Part shown: positions 33,539 through 43,932 of the stretch, piece by piece
Position numbering within the stretch: the first letter of the stretch is position 1
Layout: each line of letters starts with the position of its first letter
Origin: Sanderia malayensis
Taxonomy: Eukaryota > Cnidaria > Scyphozoa > Semaeostomeae > Pelagiidae
DNA length: 64,000 nucleotides
Reading direction: 5' to 3'
Assembly (NCBI GenBank): GCA_013076295.1
Contig: RQOL01000658.1
Location: forward strand, 3,794,353 to 3,858,352
Notes under the pieces: model-generated
What the model was told of the DNA's origin: nothing
Database searches by the model: none
Seen by the model: only the letters and a program-made list of their open reading frames with translations
Translations under genes and position numbers: made by a program

Positions 33539-34126
33539 GTATGTGGTGCAGCAAGGCGTGTTTTTATGTCGAAAATCCACACGACTCACGCGTAAAGAAG
33601 TAACTAGCCTGTGTTGGAAAAGTTCTAAGAACTGGAGGCGCGAGAGAATACCAAATTCGGGGAGGCGGATAGAGAAAAGTGCATATAAAAATTTATAAGT
33701 TTTATAAGGTGGGAGGAAGTGCCAGACGGCTGTGAGAGATGTTGATAACACAGAAACGTAACGTGATAATCTTGTGACTGTTATATCTCAATTATATCAA
33801 ACAAAAAACGTAAACATTGTACAAAATGATGTTATAGTTTCTAATCTTTCATTCCAAATCATCTATCTTCTTCTTTCATTTCTTCTCCAACATCTTCAAA
33901 TCTTCATCATCAAATGATAACTTTGCTTCGAGGTTGCATCATATTCTCTTCAACGCCAAGCCATTTTCAAATTTCTAGAATGATTCTCTGTCCAAAAGTA
34001 TCTTCTCACAAGTAATATCCTGAAAATATAATTAGAGTTACATTAATTATGGAATGTGAAATAAAAGTGATTTAACTTGGATTTTTGATAAATAGATAAC
34101 TCAATCACAAATTACATACCTGACAT

Positions 34127-34191
34127 TTGTTTGACGAAGCCTCGGACATTCCCCCAGAATAAGGTCATTCTTTTAGGCGTATCTGTAAATA
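34127..34191 (-). other. Possible 65-base internal exon on the minus strand
   Basis: Bounded by an acceptor (TATTTACAG) and a GTATGT donor. One frame reads TPKRMTLFWGNVRGFVKQMS. Neighbouring exons could not be joined convincingly; joining the next acceptor near 34021 gives a stop after four codons. It may belong to a small or non-coding transcript. Confidence 0.2.
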
Positions 34192-36300
34192 GCAATGATT
34201 AATTAATGTCTCATTGGCAACTTGAATAAATAAATTGAATAAATACAACCAGAAAGACGGAAAACCAAATTGAACATTGTAGCAACAAGAACATAAATAA
34301 ACTTACATGGCATAAAGCTATGATTCGGCCATTTTATTTCAACAATTTTCACAACCTATGGATTTAAGGCGGATGATGCTCTAATGAAACTGAAGTAGAT
34401 AACGCAACGAATAGCTAGAGAACAACACGATACTACATTAGTAACCAAATTTGACTTGGCCTAAAAAAAGGCCTACCTGAAGTTACGACGATGGAAATTT
34501 CAATATATCTTCTTCCTCGACCTTTTTCTTCCAGTTTTTCTTTACCATGCATACTTCTGCGATTATTTTTTATTGTGTAACTGGAGAGACTTTGTCAAGC
34601 TTCCATTCATTTCCTCGGTATTTCATGGCTTCAGTTTGGGCGAGTACATTTGTGCATGCTCTGTCAAGGTTTTTTCCCGTTTCTACTTTCGAAGACTGAA
34701 TTTGAAGGAAAGGTTGAATAACCCGCGTGCCAAAGGTTTTATATTCAGGAAAAAGACTGGACCCTAAACATGCCTTTCAAATACCATATTAGGCTTTTCA
34801 TTCACGGGAGAGCCGGAAATGCCAATTTTAGATACCGCTGGGAAGATAGGTTCGATGTTACAACGCGTAGAAAAAGGGTCAATGAACGCTTGCGCACAAT
34901 AAAGTCTCCCGTATGCATATGGATCCAGATTTTAATCTGAGTTGCTGCGGACTAAAAACAACACGACAGTTGTTGAAGACTTCTTCTTAGAAGGTTCTGC
35001 CCTTCAAGCTATTGGCCTTGTGGTCGAAGAGCTTTTGAAGAAGACAGTTGTCTTTAACAATTAACTTACAAAAGAGTGAAAATAAAAAGATATATTTGTT
35101 GTGAAATTTTTAGCAAAAAGTTTGCACATTACCCGGTTCCAATAAAATTTCGCCAAAAAACGGCGAAACCCTATCTTCCCCGGGGAAACGTATGCCAAGT
35201 GCTGAGCAGCCACTAAAGCTCACCCTTTTTTCAAATTTTGCCAGTGAAAATTTTAATCCCCAGATGCCTTAAGCAAAAATTTCTAGGTGAAAACTCTGAA
35301 CTAAACCAGTGGCATTCTACACAGGCAACGGTTTCCAAAACAACAAGCTCAGCATAAATGCAATCTAAAATCTCAAAAACAACACTGCACGAGGGAAATA
35401 CTAAACACGCATGCGTATATGAAGTAAAAAATTTCGCAACAGCTCCCTGTTCGTACATGCGCGTTTCCCTAATTCCCATCAAAGCTATGGCAATAGCTCT
35501 ATCAAAAGTAACAACAGGCTCAAAGCGGAATGCATGATAAGTGTGCGGCAGCCATTACAAGATTTACCCCTCATGATAGGTGTTGTGTATTGGCACGCGC
35601 CTTCACACTTTCAAGCGGGTGCACAAGCCAACCACGCTCATACTTAACAATACTGTAAACAAATACGTGTAAAATACAAGGTAACAATTGTAGTTAACAA
35701 CGATCCACACAACATAGGTCACTTTCAACTCCTTTTTTGTACAAAATACATTTCCATGGTTTACACAATGATATTACAAATTAGGCCTAGCTGCTGGGAC
35801 AACTTTTCCTCCATACGTACATTTCTCTTCTTTGTATTTAAACTGCTTATATTTACATACCTATATTATAATGTTATTAATTATAATTCCTGTTCTTATC
35901 TATCTGTTAAATTGTATAAATGTGGAAATTGAATTTAAAGGAACTGAACATCACTGCTTCAATCAATGCATTCTTTAATGGAGGATACTAACTATTGAAG
36001 GATATTAACAAAAACATAAGGACAAGGATCCATTTTCAGGCTAAACATTTGTGCTGAGACTACAGGCCAACTCACTTAGTGACAGCTTTCATAACAAAAT
36101 ATCCTTTGGTAAAAGTATAGCTCACAAATGGACATAATATCACGTTGTTCCATGACGGATAAGTAATAATGCTTGTGTAAATGTCACATTAAACCAATTA
36201 TTTATTGATAAAATAATCCAAAAAGCAACTTTTTTAGTTTAGATATGTTCATGGAAGCACATGATCCAATATCTAAATTTGGAAATTGATTACATTTTGG
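34192..36300. other. Non-coding stretch
   Basis: Read in both directions without finding a supportable gene or repeat family. AT-rich, no long open frame. Confidence 0.4.
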
Positions 36301-37442
36301 GTCAACAATAATTGAATTAGACTAATTCGAACCTTTTGATCACTTTAAGCCAAGTTTCAGCTTAGGACAGTTGATTCAAAAGTTGGTCCCGAGGGCTGGC
36401 TGCAACAAATGAATTACTTTTTGTATACTCAATGAACGTTCAAATTCCCAAAATGAAATTTTGAAATAGACCGAAATTTGGCAAACAAATAGTCGAAACC
36501 TACTAATTAAGGCCTTCTGGTCAGTTTGAGACAAGCTTCAGCTCCCTAGGACAGTTGGTTCAAAAGTTGGTCACGAGGGCTGGCTGCAAGAAGTAGCTAT
36601 ATTACTTTATGTATACTCCATGAACGTTTAAATTCCCAAAGTGATATTTTGAAATAGAACGAAATTTGGCAAACAAATAGTGGAAAACTACCAATTAGGG
36701 CCTTCTGATCATTTTGAGACAAGTTTCAGCTCTCTAGGACAGTTGGCTCAAACGTTGGTCCCGAGGGCTGGCTGCAACAAGAGTGAATTACTTTGTGTAT
36801 ACTCCATGAACGTTCAAATTCCCAAAATGACATTTTGAAATAGACCGAAACTTGGCAAACAAATAGTCGAAACCTACTAATTAATGTATAATAGGTAGTG
36901 TATTTCAGTTGGGGCAAGGCCTCACCAGGGGCCAACTTTTGAAATATGTATGCTAGAAGGCTGGGAATGGTCTCAAGCTGATCAGAAGGTCCAAATTAGT
37001 TGGATTCGACCCTTTGTGAGTGATATTTCGATCTGGTTCCAAATTTGATTTTCAATCCCTAGTTTAATGTATGATATATAGCTAATGTATTTCAGTTGGG
37101 GTAAGAGCTCGCCAGGTGTCAACTTTTGAAATATTTATGCTAGAAAGCTGGGCATGGTCTCAAACTGATCAGAAGGTGCTAATTATTAGGATTCGATTCC
37201 TTGTGAGTGACATTTCGATCTATTTCCAAATTTGATTTTTCTAACCCTAGCCTAAAGCCTAATGTATGATAGGTAATGTATTTCAGTTGGGGCAAGAGCT
37301 CGCCAGGTGTCAACTTTTGAAATATTTATGCTAGAAAGCTGGGCATGGTCTCAAACTGATCAGAAGGTGCTAATTATTAGGATTCGATCCCTTGTGAGTG
37401 ACATTTCGATGTATTTCCAAATTTGATTTTTCTAACCCTAGC
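36301..37442. repeat. ~180-bp satellite, left block, with an orientation switch
   Basis: Three copies in one orientation (words GGCCTTCTGATCATTTTGAG, GTTGGTCCCGAGGGCTGGCT, ACTCCATGAACGTTC) are followed from about 36880 by three copies of a diverged reverse complement (GCAAGAGCTCGCCAGGTG, TCAAACTGATCAGAAGG, GTGAGTGACATTTCGATC). The opposite-orientation pair recurs at 55165-56790 in the reverse order. Confidence 0.8.
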
Positions 37443-37445
37443 TTA

Positions 37446-39104
37446 CCCTTTCCGTCCCAGCGTCCCAGTAAGGTCCCAGATGAAAAAAATTTGCGAAAAA
37501 ATAAATTTGTTTAGAATTCGTTAAAAAATTGCACAAAGGACAATGTTTATGTGTAGAACTCGAAAATCAAGTTTGTTTTTGAAAATTCTGAAGGTAAGGG
37601 GGTCAAAATTCGAGGTAAAGAAACGCAATTTTATAGCTAAACAAAGAGATTTCAGGCTCGTGAAAGGCAAATTCAAGTTCGAAAATAGAATTGATTTAGA
37701 TTTCCGTATTCGATGAAGCCTGCGCGATGCAGGAGCAAAGCTGAGAATTAGTCATGAGTCATGCTACAATTGAAGGCTTGTCGGAGTATTTATGTAAGCT
37801 TTCTGCTATAATTAACATAACATGTTCCAAATCAATTATTAGGATTTTATGTAGAGTTTTAAGGCAGGATTTTAACAAAAACACGATAGGATTTTCACGC
37901 ATCAAAACTTTGATGGAGTTGTTTGAAGTAAAGAAGCCTGGGCAAAAATTGGCGTGAAAGTCAATTAGAATGGGCCAGTTAGCCAGTTAGAAAGGGCTGG
38001 ACGGTTTGTAAAGTAAGCGATAAAGGCAAATTTGGTGGGAATTTTGTTAGATAATGACATCAAGTCGGGGGAAGCATTTTGGCAACCCACTCAAGTCAAC
38101 CAAGGAGCAGAAAGGGTCGTTATAAACGTACCATTCGTTGCTCAGTTGTATAGAGAAATTTATGGATGGGTAGATAAAACTAATCAGCAGCTATCCTACT
38201 ATAACACAGGATTTAGAGGCGTAAGGAAGCAAAGTAGGGTTTGTGATAGTCTGTGTGAGATGTATGTTTTGGTAAATGGGCATACTCTTTGGCGCAATTC
38301 CACCTATCTCCTTCGTGGGTTGAGTAGAGACGACGAATTTCAGAGCTCTTGTCGGTTCAGCGTAATACGTGTATGGTACGCAAAATATCGCATGACCAAT
38401 GGCAAACATGCAGTGCTGCATTACCCTACCGGTAAACTATTAGCACAAAAAGCGTTCTCTGGAAGCAACACGTCACCAAGAAAGGGCCGTCACGATAGCA
38501 AGCGAATTACTTCTTCGGAGTCCAGCAGCAAAGAGTGCCGGATGAAATGCAGAATTTGACACAAGAAAACCTGTTTTATGTGTGGCAAATGCTCTAGCCC
38601 TTGCGAACCTCTTCCATTGTGTTCAGTAGAAACTGGACGATACTGCTGGAATGAATATCATGTAGCCCGTGAGTTTGATGTGGCCAGCAACAATTCGCAA
38701 GAAGATCCTAATAATTGATTTGGAACATGTTATGTTAATTATAGCAGAAAGCTTACATAAATACTCCGACAAGCCTTCAATTGTAGCATGACTCATGACT
38801 AATTCTCAGCTTTGCTCCTGCATCGCGCGGGCTTCATCGAATACGGAAATCTAAATCAATTCTATTTTCGAACTTGAATTTGCCTTTCACGAGCCTGAAA
38901 TCTCTTTGTTTAGCTATAAAATTGCGTTTCTTTATCTCGAATTTTGACCCCCTTACCTTCAGAATTTTCAAAAACAAACTTGATTTTCGAGTTCTACACA
39001 AAAACATTGTCCTTTGTGCAATTTTTTAACGAATTCTAAACAAATTTATTTTTTCGCAAATTTTTTTCATCTGGGACCTTACTGGGACGCTGGGACGGAA
39101 AGGG
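37446..39104 (+). mobile_element. piggyBac-type element with ~400-bp terminal inverted repeats
   Basis: 1,659 bp. The ends are CCCTTTCCGTCCCAGCGTCC and its complement. It is flanked by TTA on the left (37443-37445) and TTAA on the right (39105-39108), inside satellite sequence whose other copies read continuously; TTAA targets and CCC-starting ends are piggyBac hallmarks. The inverted arms are 37446-37850 and 38700-39104 with only a few differences, unusually long for piggyBac. One A of the left TTAA is lost. Confidence 0.8.
38032..38718 (+). pseudogene. piggyBac transposase C-terminal fragment
   Basis: The frame from 38032 gives VPFVAQLYREIYGWVDKTNQ, QLSYYNTGFRG and CEMYVLVNGHTLW, in the position of the conserved P..V..YN..MGGVD..DQ...Y block and the following helix of piggyBac transposases. 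After MKCRI comes one TGA (38557-38559), and the same frame then continues as a cysteine-rich zinc-binding end (TCFMCGKCSSPCEPLPLCS, GRYCWNEYH). The catalytic DDD core is absent, so the element is non-autonomous. The assignment rests on motif pattern and on the element's ends and target site. Confidence 0.6.
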
Positions 39105-39230
39105 TTAATGTATGATAGATAATGTATTTCAGTTGGGGTAAGAGCTCGCAAGGGGCCAACATTTAAAATATTAATGCTAGAAGGCTGGAGATAACTCAAC
39201 TTACCTTTAGGTGCTGTACTATAATTTCAG
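39105..39230. repeat. Satellite copy right of the piggyBac-type element
   Basis: Continues the satellite interrupted at 37443 (AATGTATGATAGATAATG, GTAAGAGCTCGCAAGG). Confidence 0.7.
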
Positions 39231-39688
39231 TAGATCTTGTTTACAAGTCGCTCGACTTGAGTTGATATTTGACTTGCTTTTCCTATTTTTCTGACAATTC
39301 CCAATGCAATATCATTCAGAATGCATCAAAAATCTGAAGAAAAGATGAATTGAATTATGATTCTGCGGTTGTACATTCCCAATGCACAATACACGATACA
39401 CGTGTGTTAAAATTGTCCAGAAAACGATACAGATATTTGATTGCATGCATACGAAAATACTACAGATAATTGCTTCTTTTTCGTTAACTATTGGCTATCA
39501 AATGCAGATGTCTCAAACGCTTCAAACGCTTACACATGCAAGCATGCAGATGAAAGATGTCTGCATGCTTGCATGTGTAAGCGTGATGGAAAAATATAAG
39601 CAAAATATTGTGCATTCTATTCTATTTACTGGGCGAACTAAAATAAAAGTATAAGAGAAACAGAGAAACAGGAATGAACTTGAACCTA
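39231..39688 (+). repeat. Copy of the upstream region of the four-exon gene
   Basis: Matches 51530-51880 with moderate divergence (TCTTGTTTACAAGTCGCTCG / TTTGACTTGC, ATTGTGCATTCTATTCTATT, ACTGGGCGAACTAAAAT). Here it is joined directly to exon 4, so exons 1-3 are missing in this gene copy. Confidence 0.7.
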
Positions 39689-40654
39689 ATGCAAGATTTG
39701 ACCAGGTGAACAGTTACCTTAAAGATGTGGCAACACAAACAGAGGAAGAGTACATGAATATGTCAACAGAAACAGGATCAAACGAAGCAATAAACCCACA
39801 GTGCATAGCAGCTGAGAGTTGCATGGAAATTGACAACAGCACACAGAGCCGTTACAATTTGATGTTCAACCCCAGTGAGATTCGATTGACAAGCGAACGC
39901 ATGAATGAAGTAGAATCAATGGAAATCAGTCTTAATGAAGATATGATGGTACCGTTCTATAGCCAGATGCAGATTGGTTCTTGGCTGGATGTTATACGCT
40001 CCAGATTGCCAACACCAGTGCCAATGGATATAGACGAACCCATTGAAGCATTCTCAAATGCATGTGGGATTGCCAATAGCTGTAAGCAATGGAGTTTTGC
40101 GCCAGAAAGCAAGCTGTTTGTGCCAATTTTACTGCCTGAAAAGTACAGTGTAGAGAATGTTGAAGAAGGACGCCCTGGGCAATGGTTCTTCGAAGCTGGT
40201 AATAAGAGCAAAGATGCTACAGCTAGTAATACTCTATCTGATCCTGCACAGTTGAAGAATGGAGAGTATTCTTCCAGTTTCAAGAATGGAGGGTGTCCTT
40301 CCAGTTTCAAGAATGAAGGGCATTCTTCCAGTTTCAAGAAAAGGAAACACACGGAAGAAGCCGATAATACCAGCCAAGAATCTCGTGAAATGGGGTCTGG
40401 AAAAGTTCTCGAGATGGAAGAAAATATCAAAAAAATTGCGACTACTCCATCAGGAGTTGTGAAATTGAAGAATGGTGGCTGCTCTTGGAGTCTGAAGAGA
40501 AGTATCATTAAAAGGAAAAGCAATGAGCGGAATAATAAAGCGAAGATCAGTGGAAAAGTTCAGGAAGAAAGCCCTGAAAAGATTCATAAAACTTTGAAGA
40601 TGAGCAAACAGGTTGCGGCTGATGGTGTATCGGCAAACAAAGAATTAGGAGGAT
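39689..40654 (+). pseudogene. Partial copy A of the four-exon gene (5' part), cut by the palindromic element
   Basis: Encodes the equivalent of most of exon 4 of the gene at 52295-54695 in an intact frame (words VATQTEEEYMNMSTETG, LPTPVPMDIDEPIEAFSNA, NGEYSSSFKNGGCPSSFKNE). The reading ends KELGG and TAG; that stop is formed by the last T of the target site (40654) and the first two bases, AG, of the inserted element. The remaining coding end lies at 49168-49279. No ATG or upstream exons are present, so the copy was already truncated before the insertion. Confidence 0.85.
40649..40654. repeat. Target-site duplication, left (GAGGAT)
   Basis: GAGGAT directly before the element. The same six bases follow the element at 49168-49173, while the intact paralogue at about 54590 has a single copy (TTAGGAGGATGTTCATGG). 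Confidence 0.9.
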
Positions 40655-41390
40655 AGTAGGAGATGAAGTAGGTGTCCGAGGACACGCATGCGCAGTAGAA
40701 TGTGCTAAGATTACGCATGCGCGAGAATCTTCGAGAGTTGAAAAGTTCATGAACAGTAAAAAAATAATCGAAAACGACAGGTTGTGGAAAGTTAGTTTGA
40801 AGTTGCAAAACATCGTCAAAGCTGATAAAAAACCCATAAAAAGCTTGGAATTAACTAAAAAACGGTTTTGTTTATGAAAAAGATTTTTACACCAATAAAA
40901 AGAAAATCTCTTGATTATGTTGAATGAATTATTTCATATTTTTCATGCACTTATAAGATGATAGAAATTTGTTAAATAAATCGCAAGAAAACACAAAAAT
41001 ATCAAGGAACTGGCAAATTCACGTTCTCGGCTCGAGATTGAATTCAAAAAACCAATCAGAAACTTTCGAATGCGACGTTCGAATGTACGCGTCAAATCTC
41101 TGTCATGAGAAATGAGAAAGCAGAAATTTCTAGAACTTTTCCGAGGGGAAATCCCCTGACGTCACATTGAAAGATTTTTCTAGAAACAGAAAATCTCTGT
41201 AATCGGATTGGCTGATAGCCAAGATTTCGGGTCACTTTAAAACAAAACTTGAAATGGACATTATTCAAAACAAAATGTGCAAGCTGTTGAAGAAACTATT
41301 TTAACACGTTTCAAGAAGAAAGACGCCATGAAAAAGAGACCATTTTCTGCATTAGCAAACAATAATATCTAAACCTTTTTATAAGCATTG

Positions 41391-41891
41391 TTATATCCTA
41401 CTATATGGAAATGCTGGAGTACTATTAAATTCAAGTTCATTCACAGCAGCATCCTCAGAATCACTAGCTTCCTCTTCTTCGTCATTCTTTGCTTGACGTA
41501 TGATGAGATATTTTCTTTTCTCAATAGCATAATCTAAGGCCTCTTGCATATCCATATCATCTTCCCTCTGTGCTTTTTGCATCGTTGCTATAACTGCAGT
41601 TACAACAGCGTCATTTTCAAAACTTCTATTATATAAAAATTTACGTTTGAAAACTTGCAATATGTTTTCATCTTCATCCACTTCCTTACGCATAGAAGGC
41701 CATACATTCCCTAAAGGAAGATCCTCATCAGTGTTGACAGTTTCATCATTATCATGATCACTTTCAACTTCTATCTCATCATCTGAGCCAGACTCTTCAC
41801 TGCTCTCCTCGTGCATCTCTTCTTCATGTCGTGTAACATTACTTTTATACTTGGAAGAAAATTCACATTGATCACATTTATACTGACTCAT
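41391..41891 (-). CDS. Zinc-finger-like acidic protein, left copy
   Basis: 166 residues from the ATG at 41891; an upstream in-frame TTG is not a credible start. Residues 6-27 fit a C2H2 finger (YKCDQCEFSSKYKSNVTRHE, then EEMH; C-x2-C-x12-H-x4-H). An acidic serine/glutamate/aspartate tract follows (ESSEESGSDDEIEVESDHDN), then a probably helical middle part (NILQVFKRKFLYNRSFEND, AVVTAVIATMQKAQREDDMD) and an acidic tail ending TPAFPYSRI. The protein is identical to the right copy. It could bind the element's own repeats or ends, but this is only inference. A TATA box lies at 41961-41968, about 70 bases upstream. No family was recognised beyond the finger. Confidence 0.75.
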   Translation of the reverse strand: MSQYKCDQCEFSSKYKSNVTRHEEEMHEESSEESGSDDEIEVESDHDNDETVNTDEDLPLGNVWPSMRKEVDEDENILQVFKRKFLYNRSFENDAVVTAVIATMQKAQREDDMDMQEALDYAIEKRKYLIIRQAKNDEEEEASDSEDAAVNELEFNSTPAFPYSRI

Positions 41892-41960
41892 GGCTAGCTG
41901 TTTACTTATAATTACCAACTAACTCTTAAATCCCTGAATTCTAGAGTCTCAACTCGCTTG

Positions 41961-41968
41961 ATTTTATA
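41961..41968 (-). promoter_or_regulatory. TATA box of the left zinc-finger-like gene
   Basis: TATAAAAT on the minus strand, 70 bases before the ATG at 41891. Confidence 0.55.
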
Positions 41969-41984
41969 GATAAGTTCCTCCATT

Positions 41985-43859
41985 CAATATGATACGGGAG
42001 AGGGACTAAATGATATTTCCGAATAAACAGAACTTAATCCTTGGATAATGCTAACTAATCCTTATTAATGACTACTCCATTCTAGCTAATCATTCCTAGT
42101 CATTACCTTCTCAATACTTGATCCTCAATACATCCTTGATTATCATTCCTAGTCATTACCTGATCATTAGTTGATCCTTCACTGATCCTTACTAATCCTT
42201 ACCAATCATACCTATTCATTACCTGATCATCAGTAGATCCTTAACTGATCTTTGATAATCCTTACAGTCATTACTGATCATCAGTTGATCCTTAACTGAT
42301 CCTTACTAATCCTAACCAATCATACTTAATCATTAGCAGATCATCAGCTGATCCTTAACTGATCCTCGCTAATCCTAACCAATCATACATAATCATTAGC
42401 AGATCATCAGCTGATCCTTAACTGATCCTCGCTAATCCTAACCAATCATACATAATCATTACCTTATCATTACTTGATCCTTAACTGATCCTTACTAATC
42501 CTAACCAATCATACTTAATCATTAGCAGATCATCAGCTGATCCTTAACTGATCCTCACTAATCCTAACCAATCATACATAATCATTACCTTATCATTACT
42601 TGATCCTTAACTGATCCTCGCTAATCCTAACCAATCATACATAATCATTACCTTATCATTACTTGATCCTTAACTGATCCTAACCAATCATACTTAATCA
42701 TTAGCAGATCATCAGCTGATCCTTAACTGATCCTCACTAATCCTAACCAATCATACATAATCATTACCTTATCATTACTTGATCCTTAACTGATCCTTAC
42801 TAATCCTAACCAATCATAATTAGTCATTCCTAATCATTACCTTATCATTACTTGATCCTTAACTGATCCTAACCAATCATAATTAATCATTCCTAATCAA
42901 TACCTTATCATTACTTGATCCTCACTAATCCTTACCAATCATAATTAATCATTCCTAATCATTACCTTATCATTACTTGATCCTTAACTGATCCTTGCCA
43001 ATCATACATAATCATTACCTTATCATTACTTGATCCTTAACTGATCCTTGCCAATCATACATAATCATTACCTTATCATTACTTGATCCTTAACTGATCC
43101 TTGCCAATCATACATAATCATTACCTTATCATTACATGATCCTTACTAATCCTTACCAATCATAATTAATCACTCCTAATCATTACCTTATCATTATTTG
43201 ATCCTTAACTGATCCTTACTAATCCTAACCAATCATAATTAATCATTCCTAATCATTACCTTATCATTACTTGATCCTCAACTGATCCTTGCCAATCCAA
43301 ACTATTCATTAATAATCATTCCTAATCATTACCAATCATTACTTGATCCTTAACTGATCCTCACTAATCCTAACCAATCATAATTAATCATTCCTAATCA
43401 TTACCTTATCATTACTTGATCCTTAACTGATCCTTACCAAACCAAACTATTCATTACTAATCATTCCTAATCATTACCAATCATTACTTGATCCTTAACT
43501 GATCCTCACTAATCCTAACTAAGCATTCCTAATCATTACCTTATCATTACTTGATCCTTAGCTGATCCTCACCAATCCTTACCAATCATACATAATCATT
43601 ACCTGATCATCAGTTGATCCTTAGCTGATCCTCACTAATCCTTACCAATCATACTTAATCATTAGCAGATCATCAGTTGATCCTTAACTGATCCTTGCTA
43701 GTCCTTATCAATCTTTCCTAATCATCATCTGATCATCAGTTGATCCTTATTAGTCTTGGCTTTATCCATTCAACATTTATCCTTACTAATCCTGACTAAT
43801 AAATTCTTATCATAACCCAATCCTTATTAATCCTTGCCTAGATTTTATTAATCTTCAGC
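41985..43859. repeat. Left tandem-repeat arm (ATC/GAT repeat, ~10.5-bp spacing)
   Basis: About 1.9 kb of the reverse-complement repeat: TGATCC, TAATCC, CAATCA, TAATCA words spaced 10 or 11 bases. Higher-order blocks of about 63 bp recur, for example ACTGATCCTCGCTAATCC. It has no open frame because stops fall in every unit. Confidence 0.9.
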
Positions 43860-43932
43860 AGTACTGTGGAGGGTGTGGAGGGTGTTCAGTACAGAACAGG
43901 GATCAACTGAAGATTAATAAAATCTAGGCAAG
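43834..43932. repeat. Centre of the palindrome
   Basis: CTTGCCTAGATTTTATTAAT... (43834-43859) and its perfect complement (43907-43932) flank a 47-base spacer, which contains GTGGAGGGTGTGGAGGGTG and a smaller AGTACTG / CAGTAC pair. Confidence 0.9.

Larger units (their letters stand above)
40655..41968. repeat. Left terminal inverted repeat of the palindromic element
   Basis: About 1.3 kb (counting to the TATA box) that matches 47854-49167 in inverted orientation. It is followed inward by the tandem-repeat arm. Palindromic-looking words such as GTGTCCGAGGACAC and GCATGCGC lie in the first 60 bases. Confidence 0.9.

Noticed and set aside
39957..40523. 188-codon minus-strand frame (also 53891-54457)
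   Set aside because: Shadow of exon 4 of the four-exon gene; it recurs only because the gene is duplicated.
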